Part shown: in pieces, positions 23,337 to 31,440 of the stretch | Numbering within the stretch: position 1 is the first letter of the stretch | Layout of the letters: each line of letters starts with the position of its first letter | Origin: Azospirillum oryzae | Lineage (GTDB): Bacteria > Pseudomonadota > Alphaproteobacteria > Azospirillales > Azospirillaceae | Reading direction: 5' to 3' | DNA length: 64,000 bases | Assembly: GCF_008364795.1 (NCBI RefSeq) | Contig: NZ_VTTM01000018.1 | Span: forward strand, 41,386 to 105,385 | Made by a program: the position numbers and the translations under genes | Notes under the pieces: model-generated | Told to the model about the DNA's origin: nothing | Database searches by the model: none | What the model saw: only the letters and a program-made list of their open reading frames with translations

Positions 23337-23354
23337 CATAAAGATATCTTTATG
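23337..23354. promoter_or_regulatory. Perfect 18-bp palindrome upstream of ahcY
   Basis: CATAAAGATATCTTTATG is a perfect inverted repeat and strikingly AT-rich in this GC-rich region. It lies 110 bp before the ahcY start, in the divergent gap. Its form fits an operator for an ArsR-family regulator of the S-adenosylhomocysteine/methionine cycle (SahR- or SamR-type), which I infer from the target gene. Further downstream, GGCCGG and CCGGCC (23409-23427 region) can form a small hairpin in the leader. Confidence 0.65.
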
Positions 23355-23463
23355 CTTGCATGGTTCCGATGCCGCTGATACACCGATGGCCAATGACAGA
23401 GGCAAGGCCGGGAATTCGATCCGGCCGGCCCCAATCACCACTGCCCACCAGGAGTCATCCCTC

Positions 23464-24762
23464 ATGGCCGCCGAATTCACGGACTACAAGGTCAAGGACA
23501 TCAGCCTCGCGAACTGGGGCCGCAAGGAGATCACCATCGCCGAGACCGAGATGCCGGGCCTGATGGCCCTGCGGTCGGAATTCGGCGACTCCAAGCCGCT
23601 GGCCGGTGCCCGCATCGTCGGCTGCCTGCACATGACCATCCAGACCGCCGTGCTGATCGAGACGCTGACCGCGCTCGGCGCCACCGTGCGCTGGTCCTCC
23701 TGCAACATCTTCTCGACCCAGGACCAGGCCGCCGCCGCCATCGCCGCCGCCGGCATCCCGGTCTTCGCCTGGAAGGGCGAGACGGAGGAGGAGTTCTGGT
23801 GGTGCATCGAGCAGAGCCTGCGCGGCCCGGACGGCTGGACTCCGAACATGATCCTGGACGATGGCGGCGACGTCACCCAGATCATGCACGACAAGTATCC
23901 GGAGATGCTGAAGGACGTCCGCGGCCTGTCGGAAGAGACCACCACCGGCGTCCATCGTCTCTATGAGATGATGAAGAAGGGCACGCTGAAGGTCCCGGCC
24001 ATCAACGTGAACGACAGCGTCACCAAGTCGAAGTTCGACAACCTCTACGGCTGCCGCGAGTCACTGGTCGACGGCATCAAGCGCGCCACCGACGTCATGG
24101 TCGCCGGCAAGGTCGCCGTGGTCGCCGGCTATGGCGACGTGGGCAAGGGCTCGGCCGCCAGCTTGCGCTCGCAGGGCGCCCGTGTCCTGGTGACGGAGAT
24201 CGACCCGATCAACGCGCTGCAGGCCGCGATGGAAGGCTATCAGGTCGTGACGATGGACGATGCCGCTCCGCAGGGCGACATCTTCGTCACCGCGACCGGC
24301 AACGTCGACGTCATCACGCTCGACCACATGCGCGCCATGAAGGACCGCGCCATCGTCTGCAACATCGGCCACTTCGACAGCGAGATCCAGATCGAGGCTC
24401 TCCGCAACTACAAGTGGGAAGAGGTCAAGCCGCAGGTCGACGAGGTCGTCTTCCCCGACGGCAAGCGCCTGATCGTCCTGGCCCAGGGCCGTCTGGTGAA
24501 CCTGGGCTGCGCCACCGGCCACCCCAGCTTCGTGATGAGCGCCAGCTTCACCAACCAGGTGCTGGCCCAGATCGAGCTGTGGACCAACGCCGCCAACTAC
24601 GAGAACAAGGTCTACGTCCTGCCCAAGCACCTGGACGAGAAGGTGGCCCGCCTGCATCTGGACAAGATCGGCGCTAAGCTGACCGTCCTGAGCGACAAGC
24701 AGGCCGAATACATCGGCGTCAACGCCGCCGGCCCGTACAAGCCGGACCACTACCGCTACTAA
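23464..24762 (+). CDS. ahcY: Adenosylhomocysteinase
   Basis: The 432-residue cytosolic enzyme hydrolyses S-adenosylhomocysteine to homocysteine and adenosine, clearing the inhibitor produced by methyltransferases. The N-terminus has DISLANWGRKEI and EMPGLMALR. The substrate region includes CNIFSTQDQAAAAI and ILDDGGDVT, and the NAD site is VAVVAGYGDVGKGSAASLR. The C-terminus ends in the KPDHYRY signature, which inserts into the partner subunit. Length is normal. ATG 23464 follows AGGAG. The palindrome at 23337-23354 probably controls it, and a strong terminator follows. Confidence 0.97.
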   Translation: MAAEFTDYKVKDISLANWGRKEITIAETEMPGLMALRSEFGDSKPLAGARIVGCLHMTIQTAVLIETLTALGATVRWSSCNIFSTQDQAAAAIAAAGIPVFAWKGETEEEFWWCIEQSLRGPDGWTPNMILDDGGDVTQIMHDKYPEMLKDVRGLSEETTTGVHRLYEMMKKGTLKVPAINVNDSVTKSKFDNLYGCRESLVDGIKRATDVMVAGKVAVVAGYGDVGKGSAASLRSQGARVLVTEIDPINALQAAMEGYQVVTMDDAAPQGDIFVTATGNVDVITLDHMRAMKDRAIVCNIGHFDSEIQIEALRNYKWEEVKPQVDEVVFPDGKRLIVLAQGRLVNLGCATGHPSFVMSASFTNQVLAQIELWTNAANYENKVYVLPKHLDEKVARLHLDKIGAKLTVLSDKQAEYIGVNAAGPYKPDHYRY

Positions 24763-24785
24763 GCGGCTGATGGGTTGAAAAAGAA

Positions 24786-24816
24786 GGGCCGTCCCATCGG
24801 GGCGGCCCTTTTTCTT
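24786..24816 (+). terminator. Rho-independent terminator of ahcY
   Basis: GGGCCG (24786-24791) pairs with CGGCCC (24803-24808), with extra C-G pairs inside, and a TTTTTCTTT run follows. Confidence 0.85.
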
Positions 24817-24859
24817 TGCGGCACTTGAATTGTCATCTGCCGACGGCGGCAGAGGGCGG

Positions 24860-26332
24860 TCAGAGCGGCAGCGTCACCGTGGCGCGCAGGCCGCCCTCGT
24901 CGCGGTTCGCCAGGGTCACGTCGCCGCCGTGGCCGCGGACGATGCTGCGGGCGGTGGACAGGCCCAGGCCGACGCCGCCGGTGTCGCGGGAACGGGAGCG
25001 TTCCAGCCGGTAGAAGGGGGCGAAGACCTTCTCGAACTCCGCCTCCGGGATGCCGGGGCCGTCGTCGTCGATGTGGATCAGGGCATTGGGAGCGTTGGCG
25101 GCGTTGGTGCCGTCGGTGCCGGTCTCCAGCCGAACCGTGAAGCCGCCGCCATACTTGATGGCGTTGTCCATCAGGTTGGCCAGCGCCCGGCGCAGCGCCA
25201 CCGGACGGCCTTCGGCGACCACGTGGGCAGGGCCGTCGTAGAGGGCGCGGTGGCCGGCATCGACGCGGTCGTCGCACAGGCTCTGCAGCAGGTCGGCGAG
25301 GTCGAAGCGGCCGCGCGGCTCGCGCTGGGCGTCGTCGCGGGCGAAGGCCAGCGTGGCGGAGATCATGGCCTCCATCTCGTCCAGGTCGGCCAGCATCCGC
25401 CGCTGCATCTCCGGATCGTCGACCAGCTCGGCGCGCAGGCGCAGGCGGGTGATCGGCGTGCGCAGGTCGTGGCTGATCGCCGCCAGCATCTGGGTGCGGT
25501 CGGCGACGAAACGGGCGAGCCGCGCCTGCATCCGGTTGAAGGCGCGGGTGGCGGCGCGCAGCTCCCGCGGGCCTTCCTCGGTCAGCGGATCGGCCTGACC
25601 GTCGACGCTGAGCCGTTCGGCGGCGGCGGCGAACCCGGCGAGCGGCGCCGTCACCCGGCGGGCGGCCAGCAGCGACACCAGCAGGATCACCGCGACGACC
25701 GCCCCCATCCACAACAGGAAGCGGACGATGCCGAAGGGACCGGCCAGCGGATCGCCGCCGGTGAAGCTGAGCCACGACCCGTCGCCGAGCCGCACCGACA
25801 GCCGGACATGCGGCCCCCAGCGCCGCGGTTCGTCACCGCCCAGGAAGGGCGGGTGCGGGTGGTCGTCGCCCCGGACATCGCCACGAGGCGGGCGCTGGAC
25901 CTCTACCAGGATGTTGCGGTCGGCGGTGTCGAGGGAGTCGCTCAGCCGGCGTTTCAGCCCCTCGAACCGGCCGCTGGAAATGGCGTCGGGCGCCAGCGGC
26001 GGCGGGCGGTCGGAGCGCCATTCGACGCGCAGGACCGGGTCGTCGATGGCGCGCACCACCCGCTCGCGGCCCGGCGGCGGCGTGCTTTCCACCAGTTGGA
26101 CGATGGCGGTGATGCGCTGGATCAGCACGTTGGGGCCGTGGATCGGCGGCCCTTCGCTGCGGTCGGTCAGATAGACCAGCGCGCTGATCGCCTGGGTCAG
26201 CAGCAGCGCCAGCACCACCGTCAGGGCGATGCGCGCGGCAAGGCTGTCGGGGAAGCCGAGGCGCAGGCGGCGAAGGCTGCGGCGGCGGGCCAGCCTGGAT
26301 TTCGCCGTCATCTCTTCCGGCCGGGCGGTCAT
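24860..26332 (-). CDS. EnvZ-type sensor histidine kinase
   Basis: The 490-residue inner-membrane kinase has a basic N-terminus, two membrane helices (33-55 and 202-223) flanking a 145-residue periplasmic sensor rich in charged residues and with a PHPPF/HP-rich part, a HAMP domain (224-276), the dimerisation box MLAAISHDLRTPITRL (phospho-acceptor His 288) and an ATPase domain with NLMDNAIKYG, DDDGPGIPE, and GGVGLGLSTARSIV. Its ATG overlaps the stop of the response regulator by four bases, so the pair is coupled. The stimulus is unknown; the adjacent LTXXQ protein suggests envelope stress or metal. Confidence 0.93.
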   Translation of the reverse strand: MTARPEEMTAKSRLARRRSLRRLRLGFPDSLAARIALTVVLALLLTQAISALVYLTDRSEGPPIHGPNVLIQRITAIVQLVESTPPPGRERVVRAIDDPVLRVEWRSDRPPPLAPDAISSGRFEGLKRRLSDSLDTADRNILVEVQRPPRGDVRGDDHPHPPFLGGDEPRRWGPHVRLSVRLGDGSWLSFTGGDPLAGPFGIVRFLLWMGAVVAVILLVSLLAARRVTAPLAGFAAAAERLSVDGQADPLTEEGPRELRAATRAFNRMQARLARFVADRTQMLAAISHDLRTPITRLRLRAELVDDPEMQRRMLADLDEMEAMISATLAFARDDAQREPRGRFDLADLLQSLCDDRVDAGHRALYDGPAHVVAEGRPVALRRALANLMDNAIKYGGGFTVRLETGTDGTNAANAPNALIHIDDDGPGIPEAEFEKVFAPFYRLERSRSRDTGGVGLGLSTARSIVRGHGGDVTLANRDEGGLRATVTLPL

Positions 26333-27072
26333 GGCGCCAATCCGCCGCTGCTGACGGTCGGAGTGAAGAGATAGCCGCCGCCGCGCACCGTCTTGATCGG
26401 CGTCGGTTCTGCCGGATCGGGTTCGATCTTGCGGCGCAGCCGGCTGACCTGCACGTCGATGGAGCGGTCGAAGGGCACCGCCGAACGGCCGCGCGCCAGA
26501 TCAAGAAGCTGGTCGCGGGTCAGCACCCGCTGCGGATGCTCGACGAAGGCGACCAGCAGGTCGTATTCGCCGGCCGACAGCTGGACCAGCACGCCGTCGG
26601 GCGAGCGCAATTCCCGCTTGGTCAGGTCGAGCGACCAGCCTTCGAAGCGCAGCACCGTGCCGGCCGCCGCCGGGGCGCCCGCCACCGGCGGGGCGGAGAC
26701 GCGGCGCAACACCGCCTTGATGCGGGCCAGCAGCTCGCGCGGACTGAAGGGCTTCGCCAGATAGTCGTCGGCGCCCATCTCCAGCCCGACGATGCGGTCG
26801 GTCTCCTCCCCCATCGCAGTCAGCATGATGACGGGGGTCTGCGCCGTCTGCGGCGTGGCGCGCAGCCGGCGGCAGAGCGACAGCCCGTCCTCCCCCGGCA
26901 GCATCAGGTCGAGGACGATCAGGTCGACGCGGGCGCCGTCGAGCGTGCGCATCATCTCCGCCCCGTCCCTGACCCCGGTGACCCGGTAGCCGTGCTTGGT
27001 CAGGAACTGGGCGACGAGGGAGCGGATTTCGCGGTCGTCGTCGACGACGAGGAGGTGGGGCGTGCGGTCCAT
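26329..27072 (-). CDS. OmpR/PhoB-family response regulator
   Basis: The 247-residue protein has a receiver domain (acidic DDD at 11-13, phospho-acceptor Asp 55 in LIVLDLMLPG, TAM switch, AKPFSP Lys) and a winged-helix output domain (from about 145, WSLDLTKRELRSPDG, SAGEYDLLVAFVEHP, SIDVQVSRLRRKIEPDP, KTVRGGGYLF). It is transcribed ahead of its kinase. The divergent gap to the LTXXQ protein holds several GTTAC elements (27118-27160) that are good candidates for its binding sites. Confidence 0.95.
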   Translation of the reverse strand: MDRTPHLLVVDDDREIRSLVAQFLTKHGYRVTGVRDGAEMMRTLDGARVDLIVLDLMLPGEDGLSLCRRLRATPQTAQTPVIMLTAMGEETDRIVGLEMGADDYLAKPFSPRELLARIKAVLRRVSAPPVAGAPAAAGTVLRFEGWSLDLTKRELRSPDGVLVQLSAGEYDLLVAFVEHPQRVLTRDQLLDLARGRSAVPFDRSIDVQVSRLRRKIEPDPAEPTPIKTVRGGGYLFTPTVSSGGLAP

Positions 27073-27117
27073 GGCCCCATGATCGGGCGAGGCGTCGCGG
27101 GCGTGAAGGGGAAATGT

Positions 27118-27160
27118 GTAACGCCCGGTTACGGGAGGCGGGGCGGTTACACTCTGTTAC
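27118..27160. promoter_or_regulatory. Clustered GTTAC elements, candidate response-regulator sites
   Basis: GTTAC lies at 27128-27132, 27146-27150 and 27156-27160, with its complement GTAAC at 27118-27122. Two neighbouring pairs are exactly ten bases apart, the helical spacing used by OmpR-family dimers. They sit between the divergent regulator and LTXXQ genes. Two more GTAAC copies follow the LTXXQ gene at 27918-27922 and 27935-27939. Confidence 0.5.
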
Positions 27161-27313
27161 CAAATGACCGGTTTGCGGACATTCGACCGCAACGTTCGGC
27201 GCCCATTGTCTGGTCATCGGGACAGCGGCGGCGATGCAGCCGGCACCGTCCCAACGGAATAAGCCCCCTCCATCCGGGGTTTAGAGAGCACCAAACACTG
27301 AGGAGTCGACACC

Positions 27314-27916
27314 ATGAAACGCGCCCTTCTGACGTCCGCCCTGCTGGTTGCCGGCCTCGGCGTGGCCGTTCCGGTCTTCGCCCAAGGTGGCCCGGCCGGT
27401 GGTCCCGGCATGGGTCCGGGCGCCGGCATGGGTCCCGGCGCCGGCGGACCCGACCGCCACTTCGCCCGCATGTGCGAGGACCAGGAAGCCCGTCTGGCCG
27501 GCAAGCTGGCCTATGCGGAAAAGAAGCTGAACATCACCGAGCAGCAGCGCGCCGCCTGGACCAAGTTCGCCGACGCCGCCCGCTCCAGCCTGAAGCCGAC
27601 GCAGGATCTGTGCGTCAAGTTCAAGGACGCCCCGCCGCCGGCGGCCCTGCCGCAGCGTCTTGAGCGGGCCGAGCAGATGATGCAGGCCCACCTGCAGCAG
27701 ATCCAGACCGTCCGCCCGGCGCTGACCGACCTCTACGGCCAGTTGACGCCCGACCAGCAAAAGCAGGCCGACCGCATGCTGAACCAGGGTCCGGGCGGCA
27801 TGGGCGGCCGGATGGGCGGCCACCATGGCGGCTGGGACCATGACGGCCCGCGCCACCACGGCATGGGGCCGGGCAAGGGGCCGGCGCCGGCACCGCAGGA
27901 GCAGCCCAAGGGCTGA
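27314..27916 (+). CDS. Periplasmic LTXXQ-motif (Spy/CpxP-like) protein
   Basis: The 200-residue protein has a signal peptide (cleavage near VFAQG), a Gly/Met-rich stretch, then helices with the Spy/CpxP-type motifs ITEQQRAAW and LTPDQQKQAD. Two Cys (MCEDQ and DLCVKF) may form a disulfide. The C-terminus is rich in Gly, His, Met and Pro, which could bind metal ions. Spy/CpxP relatives act as periplasmic chaperones or modulators of the partner sensor kinase, and the divergent two-component genes fit that model. SD is GAGGAG before ATG 27314. Confidence 0.82.
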   Translation: MKRALLTSALLVAGLGVAVPVFAQGGPAGGPGMGPGAGMGPGAGGPDRHFARMCEDQEARLAGKLAYAEKKLNITEQQRAAWTKFADAARSSLKPTQDLCVKFKDAPPPAALPQRLERAEQMMQAHLQQIQTVRPALTDLYGQLTPDQQKQADRMLNQGPGGMGGRMGGHHGGWDHDGPRHHGMGPGKGPAPAPQEQPKG

Positions 27917-27995
27917 CGTAACAGATCGGCCAACGTAACAGAGACAGACAGGCTCCCGGCGGCACCCCCAAGCCCCCCAACGCTGCCGCCGTGAG

Positions 27996-28032
27996 ACTAA
28001 GGGCCGCCGAACCCCCATTCGGCGGCCCTAGT
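27996..28032 (+). terminator. Strong hairpin after the LTXXQ gene
   Basis: GGGCCGCCGAA (28001-28011) pairs with TTCGGCGGCCC (28018-28028), extended by ACTA/TAGT with one bulge. The loop is six bases. No T-run follows, so it may act as a terminator or as an RNA end-stabiliser. Confidence 0.55.
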
Positions 28033-28342
28033 CACCTTCATGCTCGTCTCGAAATACGGGATGCCCCCATGAGTGCGCTTGATCTCTCTCCGCTGTTCTT
28101 CAGCCTGTCGATCATGAGACAGGATTACCAGTTGATCCTGGGCATTGCCCGGAGCGGGCTCCAGTCGCTCAGGACCCTCCGCGCACCGGCACACCGGCAT
28201 TGATGAGCTGACACCAGCCATCTGGCATCGGCCATCCGGTATTTGCTTCCGGTGCCGGTCGACCGGTCACCCCGGCGCAATCGCCATACATCGCCAAGCC
28301 GCCGCTTGCATTGCGGGCTTTCGCACCCCAAAGCTTAACCCT
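28033..28342. other. 310-bp gap with one weak small ORF
   Basis: Between the hairpin and the helicase gene I see only one possible short frame, ATG 28069 to TGA 28203 (44 residues, starting MSALDLSPLFFSLSIMRQDY). It has no clear Shine-Dalgarno sequence. The gap probably mainly holds the helicase promoter. Confidence 0.35.
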
Positions 28343-30880
28343 ATGACGTCCTCTCACGCTTCGGCGGGCGGCGGTCTCGGGCGGGGGGGCCGTGTGGTCG
28401 CCGTGCTGGGGCCGACCAATACCGGCAAGACCTATCTGGCGATCGAGCGCATGCTCGGTCACCGGTCCGGAATGATCGGCTTTCCCCTGCGCCTGCTGGC
28501 GCGGGAGAATTACGACCGCATCGTCTCGATCAAGGGAAAGAACGCCGTCGCGCTGGTGACGGGGGAGGAGAAGATCCTGCCCCCCAACCCGTCCTATTGG
28601 GTCTGCACCGTCGAATCGATGCCGCTGGACCGCGCCGTCGATTTCCTGGCGGTGGACGAAATCCAGCTCTGCGCTGATCCGGAGCGCGGCCACATCTTCA
28701 CCGACCGGCTGCTGAACGCCCGCGGCATGGTCGAGACGATGGTGCTGGGGTCCGATTCGATGCAGCCGATGATCCGCCGGCTGGTGCCGAAGGCGGAGTT
28801 CATCAGCCGGCCGCGCTTCTCCCAGCTGACCTATGCCGGCTACAAGAAGCTGACGCGCCTGCCGCCGCGTTCCGCCGTTGTCGCCTTTTCCGCCACCGAC
28901 GTCTATGCCATCGCCGAGATGATCCGGCGCCAGCGCGGCGGCACCGCGGTGGTGCTGGGCGCGCTCAGCCCGCGCACGCGCAACGCGCAGGTCGGGCTGT
29001 ATCAGGCGGGAGAAGTGGATTATCTGGTGGCGACCGACGCCATCGGCATGGGGCTGAACATGGACGTCGACCATGTCGCCTTCGCCCGCATCGTCAAGTT
29101 CGACGGCTTCGCCCCGCGCCGCCTGCGCCCCGCCGAGGTGGCGCAGATCGCCGGCCGCGCCGGGCGCCACATGCGCGACGGCACCTTCGGCACCACCGAC
29201 GAGGTGGGGGAGCTGGACGCCGATCTGGTCAACCGCGTCGAGAACCACGAGTTCGAGACGGTCAAGGCGCTGTCCTGGCGCAACAGCGACCTGCGCTTCG
29301 ACACGCCGGGCTTCCTACTGAAATCGCTGGAGGAACGGGCGCCGATCCAGGAGCTGTCCCGCGTGCGCGAGGCCGACGACCATCTGGCGCTGCAGGCGCT
29401 GGTGCGCGATCCGGAGATCATGGACCTTGCCCGCGGCCGGGACGCCGTGAAGCTGCTGTGGGAGGTCTGTCAGGTCCCCGATTTCCGCAAGGTGCTGTCG
29501 GATGCCCACACCAAGCTGCTGGCCCAGGTCTTCCGCAGCCTCCGAGGACCGCTGCGCCGGCTGGACGACGACTGGGTGGCCAAGCAGATCGCCCGGCTCG
29601 ACCGGACGGAGGGCGACATCGACGCGCTGGTCGCCCGCATCGCCCATATCCGCACCTGGACCTACATCTCCAACCGGCCGACCTGGCTGAAGGACCCGCT
29701 GCACTGGCAGGAACGCACCCGCGCCATCGAGGACCGGCTGTCCGACGCCCTGCACGAGCGGCTGACCCAGCGCTTCATCGACCGCCGCTCCGCCACGCTG
29801 TCGCGGACGCTGAAGGACGGGCGGTCGCTGCTGGGCGGCGTGCGCGCCGACGGCGAGGTGGTAGTGGAGGGGCACGTCGTCGGCAAGCTGGAGGGCTTCC
29901 GCTTCGTGCCCGACGCGCCCGACCGTTCCGACGAGGCGAAGTCGCTGCTGACCGCCGCCCGCCGGGCGCTGCGCGACGAACTCGCCAAGCGGCTGCGCGC
30001 CTTCGAAGCGGAGCCGGACGACGTCTTTGCGCTGGGGCCGGACGGGGTGCTGAGCGCCGACAATTTGCCGGTGGCGCGGCTGGCCGCCGGCCCGTCGGTG
30101 CTGGCGCCGCTGGTGGTGCCCTTCGACGAGGGCATGCTGGATCAGGCCCAGCGCGAGCGGGTGCGGGCGCGGCTGGACCGCTGGCTGAAGGACCATATCG
30201 CCGCCCGGCTGAAGCCGCTGTTCGCGCTGTCCGGCGCGGAGGGGCTGTCGGGGGCCGGGCGCGGGCTGGTCTTCCAGCTGGTCGAAGGGCTGGGCGTGCT
30301 GCCGCGCGCACCGGTCGCCGACATGGTCGAACGGCTGGAGCGCGAGGACCGCAAGGCGCTGACGAAACTCGGCGTCCGGCTGGGGGTGTCGCACCTGTAT
30401 CTGACCGCACTGGCCAAGCCGGCCGCGGTGAGTTTGCGCGGGCTGCTGTGGGCGGTGGCGAAGGGCCATCCGCTGCCGGTGCCGATCCCGCCGCCCGGCC
30501 GCGTGTCGGTTGAGGCGCCGCCGGTGAAGGAAGGTGGCGCGCCGCCGGCCTTCTGGGAGGCCATCGGTTATCCGCTGGCCGGCGGGCGGGCGTTGCGCGT
30601 CGACATGCTCGACCGGCTGGAAACGGAACTGCTGACCGCGTCCAAGGCGAACGCGCCGATCCGCGAGGTGGCGCTCGGCCAGCGCGTCGGCCTGTCGGCG
30701 GAGGAGCTGGGGACGGTGCTGACCGGGCTCGGCTATGTGCGGATCGTCGCCGAGGACGGGGCGGTGACCTGGAAGCGGAAGCGGCCACCCAGGCAGCAGC
30801 AGGGAAACAGGCAGCGGCGCGAGCGGCCGACGAACGAGGACCATCCGTTCGCGAAGCTTCGGCAGTTGTCGGGGATGTGA
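28343..30880 (+). CDS. Suv3-like superfamily 2 helicase
   Basis: ATG 28343 gives 845 residues. Motif I is AVLGPTNTGKTYLAIERML and Ia follows in GFPLRLLARENYD. LVTGEEKI and FLAVDEIQLCADPERG (motif II, DEIQ) are typical of Suv3 rather than DEAD-box proteins. VAFSATD is motif III, YLVATDAIGMGLNMD is motif V and QIAGRAGRH is motif VI. In mitochondria Suv3 works with the RNA degradosome; the alphaproteobacterial homologue has a long extra C-terminal region (here from about 400), ending in a basic tail. Directly followed by the S4/Hsp15 gene, which suggests a shared RNA-related role. Cytosolic. Confidence 0.9.
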   Translation: MTSSHASAGGGLGRGGRVVAVLGPTNTGKTYLAIERMLGHRSGMIGFPLRLLARENYDRIVSIKGKNAVALVTGEEKILPPNPSYWVCTVESMPLDRAVDFLAVDEIQLCADPERGHIFTDRLLNARGMVETMVLGSDSMQPMIRRLVPKAEFISRPRFSQLTYAGYKKLTRLPPRSAVVAFSATDVYAIAEMIRRQRGGTAVVLGALSPRTRNAQVGLYQAGEVDYLVATDAIGMGLNMDVDHVAFARIVKFDGFAPRRLRPAEVAQIAGRAGRHMRDGTFGTTDEVGELDADLVNRVENHEFETVKALSWRNSDLRFDTPGFLLKSLEERAPIQELSRVREADDHLALQALVRDPEIMDLARGRDAVKLLWEVCQVPDFRKVLSDAHTKLLAQVFRSLRGPLRRLDDDWVAKQIARLDRTEGDIDALVARIAHIRTWTYISNRPTWLKDPLHWQERTRAIEDRLSDALHERLTQRFIDRRSATLSRTLKDGRSLLGGVRADGEVVVEGHVVGKLEGFRFVPDAPDRSDEAKSLLTAARRALRDELAKRLRAFEAEPDDVFALGPDGVLSADNLPVARLAAGPSVLAPLVVPFDEGMLDQAQRERVRARLDRWLKDHIAARLKPLFALSGAEGLSGAGRGLVFQLVEGLGVLPRAPVADMVERLEREDRKALTKLGVRLGVSHLYLTALAKPAAVSLRGLLWAVAKGHPLPVPIPPPGRVSVEAPPVKEGGAPPAFWEAIGYPLAGGRALRVDMLDRLETELLTASKANAPIREVALGQRVGLSAEELGTVLTGLGYVRIVAEDGAVTWKRKRPPRQQQGNRQRRERPTNEDHPFAKLRQLSGM

Positions 30881-30930
30881 GGCATGATGCCCGCGAAACA
30901 CCTGAACGGAATCGACAGACGGAAACGCCC

Positions 30931-31326
30931 ATGAGCAACACCGACACCGAAGACTCCACCCCCGGCCGGCTGCGGATCGACAAGTGGCTTTGGTATGCGC
31001 GCTTCTTCAAGACGCGCAGCCTCGCCGCCAAGCTGTGCAACGACGGGGGCGTACGGCTGTCGGGAGCGGTGGTGACCAAGGCGCATGCGGCGGTGAAGCC
31101 GGGCGACGTGCTGACCTTCGCGCAGGGGCGGCACATCCGCGTCGTCAAGGTGGTGGCACTGGGCAGCCGGCGCGGGCCGGCGCCGGAAGCCCAGACGCTG
31201 TACGAGGACCTCGCCCCGCCGGTGCCGGAGGAGCGGCTGCAGGATCCCTACCGCGCGCCGGGCGCCGGGCGGCCGACCAAGCGCGACCGGCGGGCGATCG
31301 ATGCTCTGCAAAGTGAAACCGATTAA
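30931..31326 (+). CDS. S4-domain RNA-binding protein, Hsp15 (HslR) family
   Basis: The 131-residue protein opens its S4 domain with RLRIDKWLWYARFFKTRSLAA, followed by NDGGVRLSG and VKPGDVLTF, exactly the HslR/Hsp15 pattern. In E. coli Hsp15 binds free 50S subunits carrying nascent chains and helps recycle them. The C-terminal tail is basic (GRPTKRDRRAID). It is 50 bp after the helicase gene on the same strand. Length is normal for the family. A hairpin follows at 31362. Confidence 0.9.
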   Translation: MSNTDTEDSTPGRLRIDKWLWYARFFKTRSLAAKLCNDGGVRLSGAVVTKAHAAVKPGDVLTFAQGRHIRVVKVVALGSRRGPAPEAQTLYEDLAPPVPEERLQDPYRAPGAGRPTKRDRRAIDALQSETD

Positions 31327-31361
31327 GCGGCTCTGCTGATTGTTGCTCGAAAAAAGTGAGA

Positions 31362-31382
31362 CCGCCTCTTAAACGGAGGCGG
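31362..31382 (+). terminator. Short hairpin after the Hsp15 gene
   Basis: CCGCCTC (31362-31368) pairs with GAGGCGG (31376-31382) around a 7-base AT-rich loop, with no T-run. It lies 35 bp past the stop. Confidence 0.4.
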
Positions 31383-31440
31383 GACCACCCCCATCTGGCA
31401 AGGCTGGACAACAGACCAGATGCGACAAGCGAGCACGATC

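Noticed and set aside
23355..23463. SAM or SAH riboswitch upstream of ahcY
   Set aside because: Only one simple hairpin and no conserved core is visible; the palindrome at 23337 is better explained as a protein site.
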